From Sphaerosporella brunnea (lineage: Eukaryota; Ascomycota; Pezizomycetes; Pezizales; Pyronemataceae): 64,000 bases of DNA. Of the stretch, positions 33,608 to 44,057 are shown piece by piece (within the stretch, counting starts at the first letter, position 1; every line of letters begins with the position of its first letter). Under the pieces are notes generated by a model that saw nothing but the letters and a program-made list of their open reading frames with translations, did not search any database and was not told the origin of the DNA. Position numbers and translations under genes: made by a program. The stretch is from assembly GCA_008704415.1 (NCBI GenBank), contig VXIS01000119.1, positions 1 through 64,000 on the forward strand. Reading direction: 5' to 3'.

Positions 33608-34265
33608 TCAACGCGGAGAAACCTTTCGGTAGACGAAGCGTTGTACAGTGGTTAGTCTCTCAATTTCCGATGGCAGTGCCACCAGAACTGGAAACCTGTC
33701 GCCTGTTTCCACTGCCATATACATGTGCCAATACCCCCCAAAACTTCCGATAGCCTGGCTTTGTCCGAAGGACATGTTCAAGGACATTCCATGACGCGTG
33801 GTTGTTGATATCCAATAGGCAATGAACGTCGCCTGCCTGCCAGGCAACGTACAGGACGCCTTTTGAATCAAGTGGCAAAAATGACTCACTCAACCGCATG
33901 TCGTTTTGCCCAATCCTGGAGAGAAACTAGACAGCGGGAGGCTAGCGTTTTTTGTATCTTTCGGGGCCGTAGGAGCGGTGTCAGGGGCATGTAACGACCT
34001 CTGGTGATGCGGAAGGGCAACGACAGTCCCGAAGGTGAGGCGGGGTAGAAAACGTTGACTGTATCTAGTAAGGCCCAAACTTGGAGGCGCAACCCAAGTT
34101 TTCAACCGGTTCCGCCAGCATTGCCTGGTCCACATCTAGGAACGCGTCATACTCTTGCAGCTCATTCCCACCGCTAACCTGAGGGCCTTCTTTGCGGATC
34201 GAGACTCGGTTGGAGTGTGACTCGCGCTGCGACAGCGCCGGACGCCTTCGGAATAACTCTGACAA
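33608..34265 (-). pseudogene. Protein-like frames broken by frameshifts, unknown
   Basis: Successive minus frames look coding but change register: SRKEGPQ-type text and DAFLDVDQAMLAEPVENLG (34065-34265), then DTVNVFYPASPSGLSLPFRI (33886-34092), then SESFLPLDSKGVLYVAWQAG (33660-33899), then RFPVLVALPSEIERLTTVQR (33608-33889). No convincing splice sites link all four, so I read it as a decayed gene. Family not recognised. Confidence 0.3.
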
Positions 34266-36127
34266 GCTACTCGAGCAACTTGTCTCGCTCGGTTGACTTC
34301 AAACTATGGCCCTGAGAAGAAACACCGGTCTTATCTTCAGAATCTCTAGGCTTCATCAAGTTAACGTTCGGCAGCGGCACACTTTGTGCCCAATGGTCGC
34401 TCGCTGATCTCCCATCTTAACTTCAAAGATGTTACACCTCAGGGTAAAAAAACCGAATGTAAAGAGAAGCGTCCCGTGTTGTAGCCACTCCGAAACCTCT
34501 GAAACCGTGGTTGTGGCCTGAGCGAGAATGGGGAGTGGTGCTCGAGTTGTTGAGAAAGTTTGCCTCACTGAACCTCACTCGAGGCGATCTTATCACTCAA
34601 AATGTGTTCCTAGTTCTCGCTTGAAATCATTTAACAGCGCACACAGTTATTTCTCGGGCCCAGAAGGAACACTGGCGATAAAGTTGCTCACTGACTAGTT
34701 GCCCATCGTCGTTTGCATTAGGAGAAGCAATTGTGTTTGTTACAACCCCATAGCGGTCGCGAAAACATTCAAATAACGAGTAGAGAAAGCAACCATCTCT
34801 TCATTTCTCTTTTGGTGGGGGCACTGCGACACACACTCGAGGTTTTGATCGCTCAGATAGTCTTATATTGTGATAACTGCAGTAGGTGTAATATCTATTG
34901 GGTGCCCTCAAACCTAGCACCGCTTGAAGGTGACAGCGGCTCTCCATAAATCTCCAGTCCAGTGAAGCAGCTTTTGCCCAGCTGGGTCAAAAAGGTCAGC
35001 ACAGCGGTGGCGCTTGTTTGCTTTGAGATCGAGGAGCGTTGAGTTGCCTAGTTTTGTATGCACTTCGATGTTAGCTGGCAGCTATAACACGAAATATCTC
35101 GTTAGATTCGTACCTTTGCTTTATCCTGTTGAGCACTATCTGTCTTGCTATGGCCGTTCCGCAGAAATTGGGTGTTATCGTTTCCTGCAGCCTATGGAAA
35201 GTCAATCGTGCCTATGTTTGTATCAATCATACGCACCTATTGAAGAGTAGTAACCTGGAGTGGCTAAAGACAAGAGTGGAAAGTAGTTTTCCTTTGACCG
35301 ACGTTCTCACGAAGCCGTGATGGCTGCATGATTTGGAATGCCAAGCCTGGATAGAGATCGATTATATCTCGTTGAAAGCTATTTGCAGCAAGGTAAATGT
35401 GGTGAAGGTGGTTTTATTCCCCGGGAAGCTGGTTTCTCCAATTTTTTGCGCATCCAAAAATCCCCATCTTGTTTCTGTGCTGGCGCGGATCCATCAAAAC
35501 AGCACGAAGCCGCTCGTTTTCGGTTTTCGTCAGCGCCATCAAGCGATCCTTGTCGGCCGGTGCGGGTTCGATACTGACAGTTGGAGAGCAAGAGAGGTGC
35601 ACAGCTCTTCTCGGAGGCCACGGTGGTAAAGGCAGCTGTTCTTACCTCCTGATGTGGAAGTATCACTTCCGCATGGACGTGCAACCTGTGGGCTTTCCTT
35701 ATTTTGGTGATGTGGCGCATGATCAGCTTGAGTCCGTTTTGTTGCTGCTCCTGGAGAGGGGGCACTCTGTGCCGACACGGGCACTGAGTCATTGAGTTCT
35801 CTGAGATGTGGAATATAGCGATAACAGTGGATATGGAGAGAACACGGAACTTACCATTGGGGTGGTTGCTGGCGGCGGTGTCTCGGGCGGACCGGGCAGG
35901 CGGGGCGGTTGATGCGCAGGCAGGCTGCCATGGGGGATGTCTCTGGTAAAGCTGTCAGACAGCAGAACTGTGTCTTATGTACAGTCGGGGATCTTGGGTG
36001 ACGAGATGCGCCCGGTTACCGATGCCTTACAACGAGAATCCAACCAACGCCAGAACACCAGAACGCAGACGAAAAAAAAAAAAAAAAAAAAACCCAGCGA
36101 CGTGATGGAGGACTTATTTACAAGCGC
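34266..36127. other. Intergenic; a weak minus-strand candidate near 35400-35790
   Basis: The only candidate is a minus frame ending at 35414 that reads DKDRLMALTKTENERLRAVL, coiled-coil-like. A possible intron (GTAAGA...CTGTCAG) lies upstream, but exon phases do not match, so no gene is called. A 20-A run is at 36071-36090. Confidence 0.4.
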
Positions 36128-37196
36128 TCAATACTTTGTAGGCCCTCCCTTCGCCTCCAATACGGCTTTTACCCGGTTAGCCATACTATCCATGATACCG
36201 TCCACCTTGTCCCAATCAAGCTCCTCTCACGACCGCTGTGCTAGCTCTGTGAACTCCTCAGTGTGGACGCGAGTAGAGGGGTTGGTCATCTTCGAATCAA
36301 TCTTGGCGTCAAGGAAGGGCCAGACATTCTCGATAGGGTTGAGGTCAGGAGAGCTTGGAGAGAGTGAGACCGTATGCCTCACGAACCTGCTGGGTCTGCT
36401 TGGACGTATGTATCCTGGCACCATCCTCAATAGTTGGATGGTCTTCAGGACCACCAAGAAGACTGAAGATGAATGGCACCAGGTATGGTTCGACGGATTC
36501 CTCAATGTATTGTGTCGAATCCACACCCAAACTGTCCCGCTTGAGTTTTCGCTCCTTCGGAGTTCTTTTGCCAATGATAACTAAAGGAGTGTGGGCTGCA
36601 AAGGCGATGGCGGCAGCTGCGAGTACAGAGAAGCGTCCAGAGGCGAAGGTTGGCTGGCGATAGCGAGGCTGGAATGCCCTTGCAATACCAGGTGGACGTC
36701 GGACTCATCGTGTACGGCGAACACGACCCGAACTCACAAGCTTCTCGTCGCAGTACACCACTTTCCTCCACTATTGGACCTCCCACCTCTTGCGCTTGAG
36801 GCACCAGCGGTACCGCTTCCTCATCGTCGTCGCATCCAGCCAGGTCTTTCTCCTGGCACGGCGGCAGTACCAGCGCTCGTTGCGTAGGTACCGTCCCAGC
36901 ATCCGGGGTATAACTGGGGATTGGACCTGCTCTGCAACGTCGGCCAAAATCGTAGACGAATTCTGCATAACAACTCTCTTGGCGTGTCGTAGATCTTCTT
37001 TTGGCGGTCCGATTCGCAGGTCTTGTTTGATCTTGCGCTTGGTGTTCCACTGCTGGTAGATCCTCTGCGCCTGTGATTGGGACGCCCCAGTTTCCTTCTC
37101 AATTTGGGCGAAACTCTTGCCCTCTTTTCTTTTAGAATCAATTCTCTCGTCGAGTGTCGCTTCTCTTCGATTTCCTGTCGTTTTATCGATCGGCAT
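36128..37196 (-). pseudogene. Tc1/mariner-type transposase, decayed full-length copy
   Basis: The frame from the ATG at 37196 (MPIDKTTGNRREATLDERID) contains a helix-turn-helix (SFAQIEKETGASQSQAQRIY), then YCDEKLV (first catalytic Asp region), EDGARIHTSKQ (second, usually DNAxxH-like) and PDLNPIENVW (third D/E motif). The last recognisable residues before the stop at 36128 are VKAVLEAKGGPTKY. The total of about 355 codons equals a complete Tc1-family transposase. It is inactive: an in-frame TAG after WEVQ, a TGA after RVRRTR, a frameshift just before PDLNPIE, and a TGA after LAQRS. Two of the three stops could come from CGA by C-to-T change. No clear TIRs were identified around it. Confidence 0.8.
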
Positions 37197-38351
37197 GGTT
37201 GTTGTTGGGAAACGAGAGAGAATTCTGTCGCCCATCTCTTGTGATGCAACCGGTCGGCACCTGGCCGTCTCGTCACCCAAGTTCTCCGACTGTAGGCTTA
37301 GCTTGTTTTCATGAAAACAACAAGCGTGAGCGGTAGCAGAAGCGTCTTCGTCACTTTGCAACCCTCTCTACGAGGTTCCAAGTACTTGGTGAAATTTGGC
37401 GATATGAAGCAGGCGAGTTGCACACGGGCATAAGTATTAGTTCCCGGTTTCCTAAACATCCAAGTCTGGGTGGCTTAACGGTGGCGCGTTGATGAGGTCC
37501 AGTGATGACTGCAGCATCCTGGGTTCGATTCTCCGCAAGATCGTTTCGCGGGTTTGGGGAGTGCCGGGGGACGCCCCGGCCGGGTAAGGTAAGTATTTCC
37601 AGACTTAATTTTTTGATTTTTTGTCAACCTTGACTGCGAATTTTTTGGTCGGTACTTGACGCATGCAATCGACGATCGTTCGACCTCAAATGTGAATACG
37701 AGAGCTCATTGAAAAAACAGCGCGTGTTAAGCCCGTCGAATGACTGCAAAACACGATTTTGATGGAGGCTGTAATCAAGCTACTTATTGCTTGACTACTT
37801 CTACGACCACTAATCCTCATGCAGAGCGGCGGTCAATTCTGGCGTATTGATGATGGTTGTTATCGAAGCAGCTTTGTTGGTGTTTTTAAGTAAGATACAA
37901 TATGCCATTTTTTCGTGTTGTTGCTTCCACCGTATTTGCCCCGGGCGCTGTCGTTGACCCCCATCTGGAAAACTGGCAACTGCCCACGAAGGGGGTCCAG
38001 CTCCTTGTTCTTGGCGATGCTCAATAGCAGAAATCCTGCGGAGTCCACGAGGAGCAGCAGCTGAACATTAAGCTAAGTACGAGTAAACACCCGTGTGGTG
38101 ACCACACGGGGTGGAGTCATTAGTACAGCGCCACTTAATGTAAAGTCATGTGCGGCGCAGTTGCCAAAAAAAAAGCTATGAGCTGCCGTACAAATGCAAA
38201 AAAATAAAATAAAAAAACAACACAAACCCTCCAGCACATTCTGATTAATAAAAGAAAACCCTATTAATGATCAAAAACCTCCGTGAATACAACATTCTTG
38301 CATAAACCTTCGTATCCGGCTACGGTTTCTGGCATCAGTACAGTTACTCTG
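37197..38351. other. Intergenic; tRNA-like stretch rejected; dispersed 65-bp repeat
   Basis: No supported gene. Contains the repeat at 38090-38152 described separately. The segment 37462-37545 has A- and B-box-like strings but no tRNA fold. Confidence 0.4.
38090..38152 (+). repeat. Dispersed 65-bp repeat R2, copy a
   Basis: GTGGTGACCACACGG.. and AGTACAGCGCCACTTAATGT.. recur at 50848-50912 with only a few differences. The left end contains a GTGGTGACCAC near-palindrome. No coding capacity. Confidence 0.85.
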
Positions 38352-38929
38352 TCACTTGCTGAACTTCGGACTCCTCATTGGAGAGTTAGACAGCTTTTCT
38401 TCTAAGAAGTGAAGTGCCTTGCATCCGGAGCATTCATAAATGAGTCCGGATAGTGCATGACGCGATGGTAGATTCTCTGCTAGCAACCACTGTCGAGCTG
38501 TCGGGACAGAAAATTCTGCAACGGCAAGCCCAGAGCGATTGCAGTTTCTGCAGTGGGCAGTTTCATCCACAGACTGACTCGGAGTGTGCTTCCACTGTTG
38601 ATCCATGGCCAATGCATCATCTCTGACATCTCTCACATCGTGTTCTTCAAATAGTGGCTTCCGAACCTTGTCGTGTTCCAACTCTCCGTCGTTGTCTGGG
38701 CTGCCGTTCAACTTCCATCTAAAAAACACCATCAGCCTTTATATTTCTCAATTGAGAGCCAGCCACTGACCGGCTCATGTTGAGTTGCATTTGCAGTCCT
38801 GCGGGCAACACGTGCTCTGCAACGATTACACATTTTATAGCGTTTTCCCGGTTTCCAGAAGGAGAACTCTTCAATTGGAAGTTCTGATTGGCGACAGGTT
38901 CTGCAGAGCGCCGTGTCATTTTCTTCCAT
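38352..38929 (-). CDS. Protein with two Cys-pair (CxxC...CxxC) motifs, spliced
   Basis: Exon 1 (from the ATG at 38929) encodes MEENDTALCRTCRQSELPIE and continues to YKMCNRCRARVARR. Exon 2 (ending at 38352) encodes a second version, AHCRNCNRSGLAVAEF ... YECSGCKALHFLEEK. Two repeated C-x2-C pairs about 20-30 residues apart suggest a small zinc-binding module of the kind common in fungal proteins of unknown role. The intron has donor GTCAGT and either acceptor TTTTTTAG (out of phase) or the next AG (ATGGAAG, in phase), so the junction is uncertain. There is no signal peptide. An upstream TATA-like element is not obvious. Confidence 0.5.
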
Positions 38930-39055
38930 ATCGAAAGTTTTTTGGTGTGGTGAAAGGAGTCAGACGCGACGTGTGCGCTGCGATGGAGAAGGTGGTTGCG
39001 AGCGAGAAGGTGATTGCAAAGTAGTCAACGGAGGAGGTAGTGGGTTGAAGTAGTA

Positions 39056-39637
39056 AACTAAATAGAGGAGGTAGCGGGTTGGGGTTGAGGAGGCAAGACT
39101 CTCTCACTTCACAGCTAGCACTCGCACGGATACATACAGTTATATTCCATTCCACAACTATCTACAAATCTAGCAGCATGTACAGCAGCGTAGTCGCTCC
39201 GCAGTGTCGTCGCTAATGCTCCTCCACGGCTTCGCTTAGGGTTGAGCCTCCACCGCCACCGGTAAACGCCACTTGGAAAACGCCACACCAACTGCGGATA
39301 GATAAACAGGGCTAGAATGCAAGAGCTTGCCTCACCTCGCTGCGCACGGTCTCAAGTGCCCATAGCATGGCATGTTCAGCCGGGCAGCGTCGTCGTCGCA
39401 CTGATCCTCTTCCTGGTGATTGTTCGTTATTGGGGGGTTTCTAGCCAGTACCGTGGTTTCACCAAAACAGGGAGCACCACGCAGCAAACGCAGCTGGAGA
39501 TAGTAGGACTGAACAGCGAAACAATGTTTGTATTGAAAAAGCAAGCGAACAGGCCAAAGACAAGCAGGCCCGACACGACAAAGCAAAGTACCACTGATTT
39601 TTTTTTTCCCCGCTTCGGCTTAAGCCACTACATACTC
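39056..39637. other. Intergenic and shared 3' flank of the bZIP-like family
   Basis: From about 39455 to 39637 the sequence matches 27100-27279 (shared GAGATAGTAGGACTGAACAG and AACAGGCCAAAGACAAGCAG). A third copy of this flank is at 43707-43790. The plus-strand ORF crossing it is not supported. Confidence 0.6.
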
Positions 39638-40276
39638 CTACTTCTGGACGAGGAGGTTCTGGAGGTGATTGATGTAAGCGAGGAGGACCTCGCGCTCGTC
39701 AAGCCAAGCTTCCTTGTCCTGCTCGTACTGCATACGGATCGTGATCAGCTCAGTCGTGGGGAATATTGAGACGAGCGGGGGCTTACCTTGATGGTCAAGT
39801 CGGTGACGGTCTTGGAGAGATCGGCAACCTCCTGGGAAGTTCGTGGTTAGCCTAGGCGGATATTGGAGGAGGAGAACCTGCAAACCTTCTCACGCTCCGC
39901 CTTCTTGCGCGCGTACGCCGCGGTGGAGAGGTGGTTCTTACGAAGGCGCTGCGCCTCCTGTGCAGCCTGCAGCTTGGCCGCTCCCTCCTCGGGGTCTATG
40001 TTATCGACCATAGGCCTTGATCAGTATCTCCATTGGCCATTCAAATTCGGTAGTGGTAAAGTGGGATGTAAACCTACCGGCAACGGCGGTCTCGTCCTCG
40101 GACATGAGGAGAGGAGCAGGATCGGCAACGGCGGTCTCGTCGGAGATGACGAGATCGGCAACGGCAGCGGCGAGCTCGAAGTTCGGGTTTGAAGCTGTAG
40201 CACGGGTAGCATGCAATTAGTATAGCCCTTAGAAGTAAATAGGAGTGAGTGCGATCCATGGAAGAAGCTTACCCAT
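39638..40276 (-). CDS. bZIP-like small protein, copy 2 (intact, 5 exons)
   Basis: Exons 40273-40276 (ATGG), 40078-40194, 39886-39995, 39787-39831 and 39638-39727; all phases agree, giving 121 residues. The N-terminal exon encodes a duplicated acidic motif (VISDETAVADP and MSEDETAVAD). Exon 3 is longer than in copy 1, because it adds an EEGAAKLQAAQ helix before the basic segment RLRKNHLSTAAYARKKAERE. The zipper-like end is EVLLAYINHLQNLLVQK. The promoter TATAAAAG lies at about 40361-40369. The protein is predicted nuclear and dimeric by analogy with bZIP factors; the non-canonical spacing in the basic region leaves a plain coiled-coil protein as an alternative. Confidence 0.7.
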
Positions 40277-40360
40277 TGTTAAGTGCGTTTGTATGGTGGT
40301 CGTGGGTGGTCGTGGGGGTTCGCGTGTTGGGATAATAGTGGGAAAGAAGGAGAAAGGCCG

Positions 40361-40369
40361 GCTTTTATA
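40361..40369 (-). promoter_or_regulatory. TATA box of bZIP-like copy 2
   Basis: GCTATAAAAGC on the minus strand, 85-90 nt upstream of the ATGG exon, in the same context as the other family promoters. Confidence 0.65.
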
Positions 40370-40456
40370 GCAAAAATCTTGCTCAGCCATTGAATGTCTT
40401 AGTGACTGCCATTTATGGGCTTGGCGGCGATACCTCGTGGTGGGGATTCATAACGA

Positions 40457-41353
40457 TCACTCTGGGATCCAGGGGATTTTCATAGCATCTGGTTCTGGTC
40501 CTGGTTTCTGCAGGTGGCGGTTCTCGAGGTGATGAATGTAGGCGAGCAGAACCTCGCGTTCGGCAATCCACGCTTCCTTCTCCTCGTCGTACTGCGTAAG
40601 GATCGTGATCAGCTCGGTCGTGGGGAACATTGAGACGAGCGGGGGCTTACTATCTTGGTCGTGTCGGCGAGGGCTCCTGGGAAGTTCGTGATTTGAGGAA
40701 AACCTGCAAATCTTCTCACGCTACGCCTTTTTGCGCGCATACGCCACGGTGGAGAGGTGGTTCTTACGAAGGCGCTGCGCCTCCTGTGCAGCCTGCAGCT
40801 TGGCCGCCCCCTCCTCGGGGTCTATGTTATCGACCATAGGCCTTGATCAGTATCTCCATTGGCCATTCAAATTCGGTAGAGGGAAAGTGGGATGTAAACT
40901 TACCGGCAACGGCGGTCTCGTCCTCGGACATGAGGAGAGGAGCAGGATCGGCAACGGCGGTCTCGTCCTCGGAAATGACGAGATCGGCAACCGCAGCCTC
41001 ATCCTCGGACTTGACGGGAAGAGGGTCGGCGGCAGTCACGAGCTCGAAGTTGGGATTTGAAGCTGTAGCACGGGTAGCATGCAATTAGAATAGCCCTTGG
41101 AAGTGAGTGCGATCCATGGAAGAAGCTTACCCATTTTGAAGTTGTGCTTGGAAATTGTGTCGATCAGGTCGTGTGTAAACGTACCGGCAACGGCGGCCTC
41201 ATCCTCGGACTTGACGGGAGGAGGGTCGGCGACAGCCACGAGCTCGAGGTTGGGATCGATGGGATAGGAAGCTCTAGCACGGGTAGCATGCAATTAGTAT
41301 AGCCCTTGGAAGTAAATGGGAGTGAGTGCGATCCATGGAAGAAGCTTACCCAT
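40457..41353 (-). pseudogene. bZIP-like copy 3, broken, with duplicated 5' exons
   Basis: Two 5' modules precede the body: exon 1 at 41350-41353 with exon 2 at 41185-41271, then exon 1 at 41131-41134 with exon 2 at 40904-41062. Exon 3 (40712-40821) holds an in-frame TAG after ARKKA. The intron 3 donor is AT instead of GT. Exon 4 is cut to 26 nt (normally 45), shifting frame. Exon 5 (40457-40591) keeps EREVLLAYIHHLENRHLQ, then runs on into KPGPEPDAMKIP, encoded by the CTGGTT-type repeat. A promoter with TATAAAAG is kept at 41434-41442. It probably cannot make the full protein. Confidence 0.75.
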
Positions 41354-41433
41354 TGTAGATGTGAAGTGCGTTTTTCTTGCAGTCGTGGGGATTTGCGTGT
41401 TGGGATAATTGGGGGAAAGAAGGAGAAAGGCCG

Positions 41434-41442
41434 GCTTTTATA
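41434..41442 (-). promoter_or_regulatory. TATA box of bZIP-like copy 3
   Basis: Same GCTATAAAAGCCGG context as the other copies, about 80 nt upstream of the outer ATGG exon at 41350-41353. Confidence 0.6.
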
Positions 41443-41844
41443 GCAAAAACCTTGCTCCGCCTTTGAATGCCCTTGTGACTGCCATTTTATCGTGGGCCTT
41501 GCATTGAGGAACAACCGGACGTCGTAAATGGTTGGTTTGGTGGTGGAAAATGGGCACGGCGGCGATACCTCGTGGTAGGGATTCATACCGATCACTCTGG
41601 GGTCCAGGGGATTTTCACAGCATCAGTTTCTGGTTTTGGTACTGAATCTGGTCGTGGTACTGGATCTGGTTTGGCTGCAAGATGTGGTTCTGATCGTGGG
41701 ACTGGTTCTGGATCTGGTCCTGGTTCTGCCGGTGGCGGTTCTCCAGGTGATGGATTTAGGCAAGCAGAACCTCGCGTTCGGCAATCCACGCTTCCTCCTC
41801 GGGGTCTATGTTATCGACAGTAGGCCTTGATCAGTATCTCCAAT

Positions 41845-42250
41845 AGGGCCGCTCAGACAGGCGTTTCTGACCCGTTTATAGCAAATTGAAACTGACTGTT
41901 TATCCGGCTCTATAGACCGTTCTGTTGTAACGCCTTTTTAGCCGTTACTACACGTTTATACGATCGATAACCGACCCGGAGCAAGCAGCAAGAACGGTTG
42001 CTATTGGGCTCCAATTAGGGCCGCTCAGACAGGCGTTTATATTTTTTTCGACGTTTATGGATTTAAGGCCAGTTTCGGCGTCAAATGGCTTACAGACATC
42101 GATAAACAGCCGGTTGAAAATTCGGATATCCAAGTCAAAAACGCCCGTCTGAGCGGCCCTATTACGAGTGCTCATCCAGAACCGGCTGAAACCGGCGGTA
42201 TATCTGGAAACGTGATTTAAAAAGAATAAACGCCTGTCTGAGCGGCCCTA
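41845..42250. mobile_element. MITE with AGGGCCGCTCAGACAGGCG termini (outer)
   Basis: The left end AGGGCCGCTCAGACAGGCG and the right end CGCCTGTCTGAGCGGCCCT are exact inverted repeats. The flanks (ATCTCCAAT / ATTGGC) show it sits inside the bZIP-family intron sequence ATCTCCATTGGC present uninterrupted in other copies. There is no coding capacity. A second element with the same ends lies inside it. Confidence 0.88.
42017..42160. mobile_element. Nested MITE with the same termini (inner)
   Basis: A 144-bp element bounded by AGGGCCGCTCAGACAGGCG and CGCCCGTCTGAGCGGCCCT (one mismatch) inside the outer element. It is either a self-insertion or an internally duplicated terminus. Confidence 0.8.
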
Positions 42251-42576
42251 TTGGCGAGTCAAATCCGGTAGTGGTAGAGTGGGATGTAAACGTACCGGCA
42301 ACGGCGGCCTCGTCCCCGGACTTGACGGCAGGCGCAGGATCTGCGGCGGCGGCGGCGAGCTCCAAGTTGGTGTTTGAATCTGTAGCACGGGTAGCGTGCA
42401 ATTAGTATAGCACTTGGAGTGAGTGCGATCCATGTAAGAAGGTTACCCTTTTTGAAGTTTTGCTTGGAGATTGTGTCGATCAGGGCGTGTGAAATTCGCG
42501 TGTTGGGGTTCAAGAACTGGTTCTGGTACTGGTCCTGGAACTGGTTCTGATCGTGGAGCTGGACCTGGTTCTGGTC

Positions 42577-42708
42577 CTAGATCTGATTCGCCTGCAAGAT
42601 CTGGTTCTGATCGTGGGACTGGTTCTGGATGTGGTCCTGGATCTGGTTCTGATCTCGGAACTGGATCTGGTTCTGGTCCTGGTTCTGCCGATGGCGGTTC
42701 TCGAGGTC
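42577..42708 (-). pseudogene. Q/N-rich tail fragment of a bZIP-like exon 5
   Basis: Reads LENRHRQNQDQNQIQFRDQN and further QNQ/DQN repeats to a TAG at 42577-42579. Upstream of LEN the family sequence stops abruptly, next to the hAT remnant. The DNA is a degenerate CTGGTT/CTGGAT hexamer minisatellite. Confidence 0.65.
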
Positions 42709-42957
42709 AGTGTTCCTCACGGGCCGAGGCGGCCTGCCAAAGTCCAGTCCAGTCCAGTCTTTTTGGTGGACTGCGATGACCCAGTCCGGGATTTCCAGTC
42801 CAGACTTATGTAATATGCCGTGAGCCGGAATGTGCGAGCGATGCGCGTCAAGGGGGGGGCGAACATGCCCCGGAGAAAAAAAAAATTCTCTATCTTTGCA
42901 ATCTTCCGCTGTTGCAAAACAACCGCCGTCGAACATCAACAACAGACAGACCGGCGG

Positions 42958-43129
42958 GATGGCTTGGAGGTTTTTTCAAGAAGAACCACCGCTTGAACCG
43001 GAGGCGGTCACCGATGTGATTGCATACTGGGCGCGCGAAAGAACTGATCCTAAGTGGAAAGACCTCGCCAAAATGGCGCTCGAATTTCTATCAATACCCG
43101 CCATGTGTAACCTTTTCGTGAGCTTATAA
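42958..43129 (+). pseudogene. hAT transposase C-terminal fragment
   Basis: The frame reads VIAYWARERTDPKWKDLAKM then ALEFLSIPAM, the typical hAT C-terminal dimerisation motif (W...L..A...LSIPA). The following SAEPERxFS-type residues are replaced by CNLFVSL and a stop. The rest of the transposase is absent. It interrupts the cluster of bZIP-like modules. Confidence 0.7.
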
Positions 43130-43570
43130 GGTCCACTATTTCATAGATGCAAATAAACTCGGAATCTTCTGTGTATCAGACTTGATAAATACCAGGAGCA
43201 TACTCGAAAACAGGTCACTGATCAACTCAGTATTTATTGATAGATAGTCGATACAATCTGGATTGCTCGAAAGGCCGTAAGGAAAGAAGAGAAGAGAATG
43301 GATGTAGGAAAAACTCGCAGCTTTTATAGCTAACGATGCCAAAGACATGATGTCATGGCGGTCTGGTGGCAAATTCGTAAACAAGGAAATAATCTGCCTT
43401 GCGAAGGCTAGAGGGTTCCAAAAGGACGTAGTAAAGAAAGTCAGAGAAAGGTAAAGAAAGGTAAAGAAACTCGTAGAATACTGACATCATACCATCGTTA
43501 CTGTGACATGGTTTTATATCTTTAGTAAGGAAATACGTAACAAAGAAACCATAGTAAGTGTAATAATCTT
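43130..43570. other. No supported gene
   Basis: Contains short GGTAAAGAAA repeats at about 43445-43470. Nothing else is recognised. Confidence 0.4.
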
Positions 43571-43596
43571 ATATTGAAGGAGGAAAACATGCAAAC

Positions 43597-43706
43597 CTTC
43601 TCACGCTGCGTCTTTTTGCGCGCATACGCCACGGTGGAGAGGTGGTTTTTGCGCAGGCACTGCGCCTCCTTTGCAGCCTGAAGATTGGCCGCTTCCTCCT
43701 CGGGGT
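43597..43706 (-). pseudogene. Isolated bZIP-like exon 3 fused to the family 3' flank
   Basis: A complete 110-nt exon 3 (EEAANLQAAKEAQCLRKNHL then STVAYARKKTQREK) with its GTTTGC donor remnant, but its acceptor side joins directly to the 3' flanking sequence normally found after exon 5 (43707-43790). Exons 1, 2, 4 and 5 are missing here. Confidence 0.65.
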
Positions 43707-44057
43707 CTATTGAAAAAAGCAAGCAAACAGGCCAAAGACAAGCAGGCCGCCCGAAACGACAAAGCAAAGTACCACTGTGATTTTTTTTATATTTTTTTTT
43801 TCGACGCTGTTGAACGACGAGGTTGAGAGAGGAGATGATGCTTATCCTACTCGCCAGAGTGCGAGTGTCGGATCTTTATATACAGCGCCGCGTGGGCAAA
43901 ACAACAGGAAAAAAGGACAACTATCAAACTACGGAAAACGGACAACGGAGTCAAGACTAAGAAATCTAGACCCACGGTCTCCACGCGAAAATCCTTCACG
44001 GTCGCCACCCGAAATCCTTTTTCCAACAGACGCTTCCGCTCAAACCAGTACCTACTC

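Larger units (their letters stand above)
41615..42480 (-). pseudogene. bZIP-like copy 4: zipper-only exon fusion with Q/N-rich tail, MITE in its intron
   Basis: Exon 2 (about 42295-42379; DSNTNLELAAAAADPAPAVK) is preceded by a former exon 1 whose ATGG has become AAGG. The next exon (41615-41805) is a fusion of the first codons of exon 3 to exon 5, so the basic region is missing: PEEEAWIAEREVLLA, a TAA stop, then IHHLENRHRQNQDQIQNQ and a long Q/N-rich tail. The intron between them contains the nested MITE at 41845-42250. Start loss plus the internal stop argue for a pseudogene. Confidence 0.7.

Noticed and set aside
35379..35792. Minus-strand coiled-coil candidate DKDRLMALTKTENERLRAVL as another bZIP-like copy
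   Set aside because: No nucleotide similarity to the family exons, and the plausible intron upstream does not keep phase.
36771..37361. Start of the Tc1-like transposase upstream of 37196
   Set aside because: The frame is open further upstream, but the residues there do not resemble a transposase N-terminus. The ATG at 37196 precedes the helix-turn-helix at the usual distance.
37462..37545. tRNA-like segment with TGGCTTAACGGTGG and GGGTTCGATTC strings
   Set aside because: A- and B-box-like words are present, but the T-arm and acceptor stem do not pair and no anticodon arm forms. At most a decayed tRNA-derived fragment.
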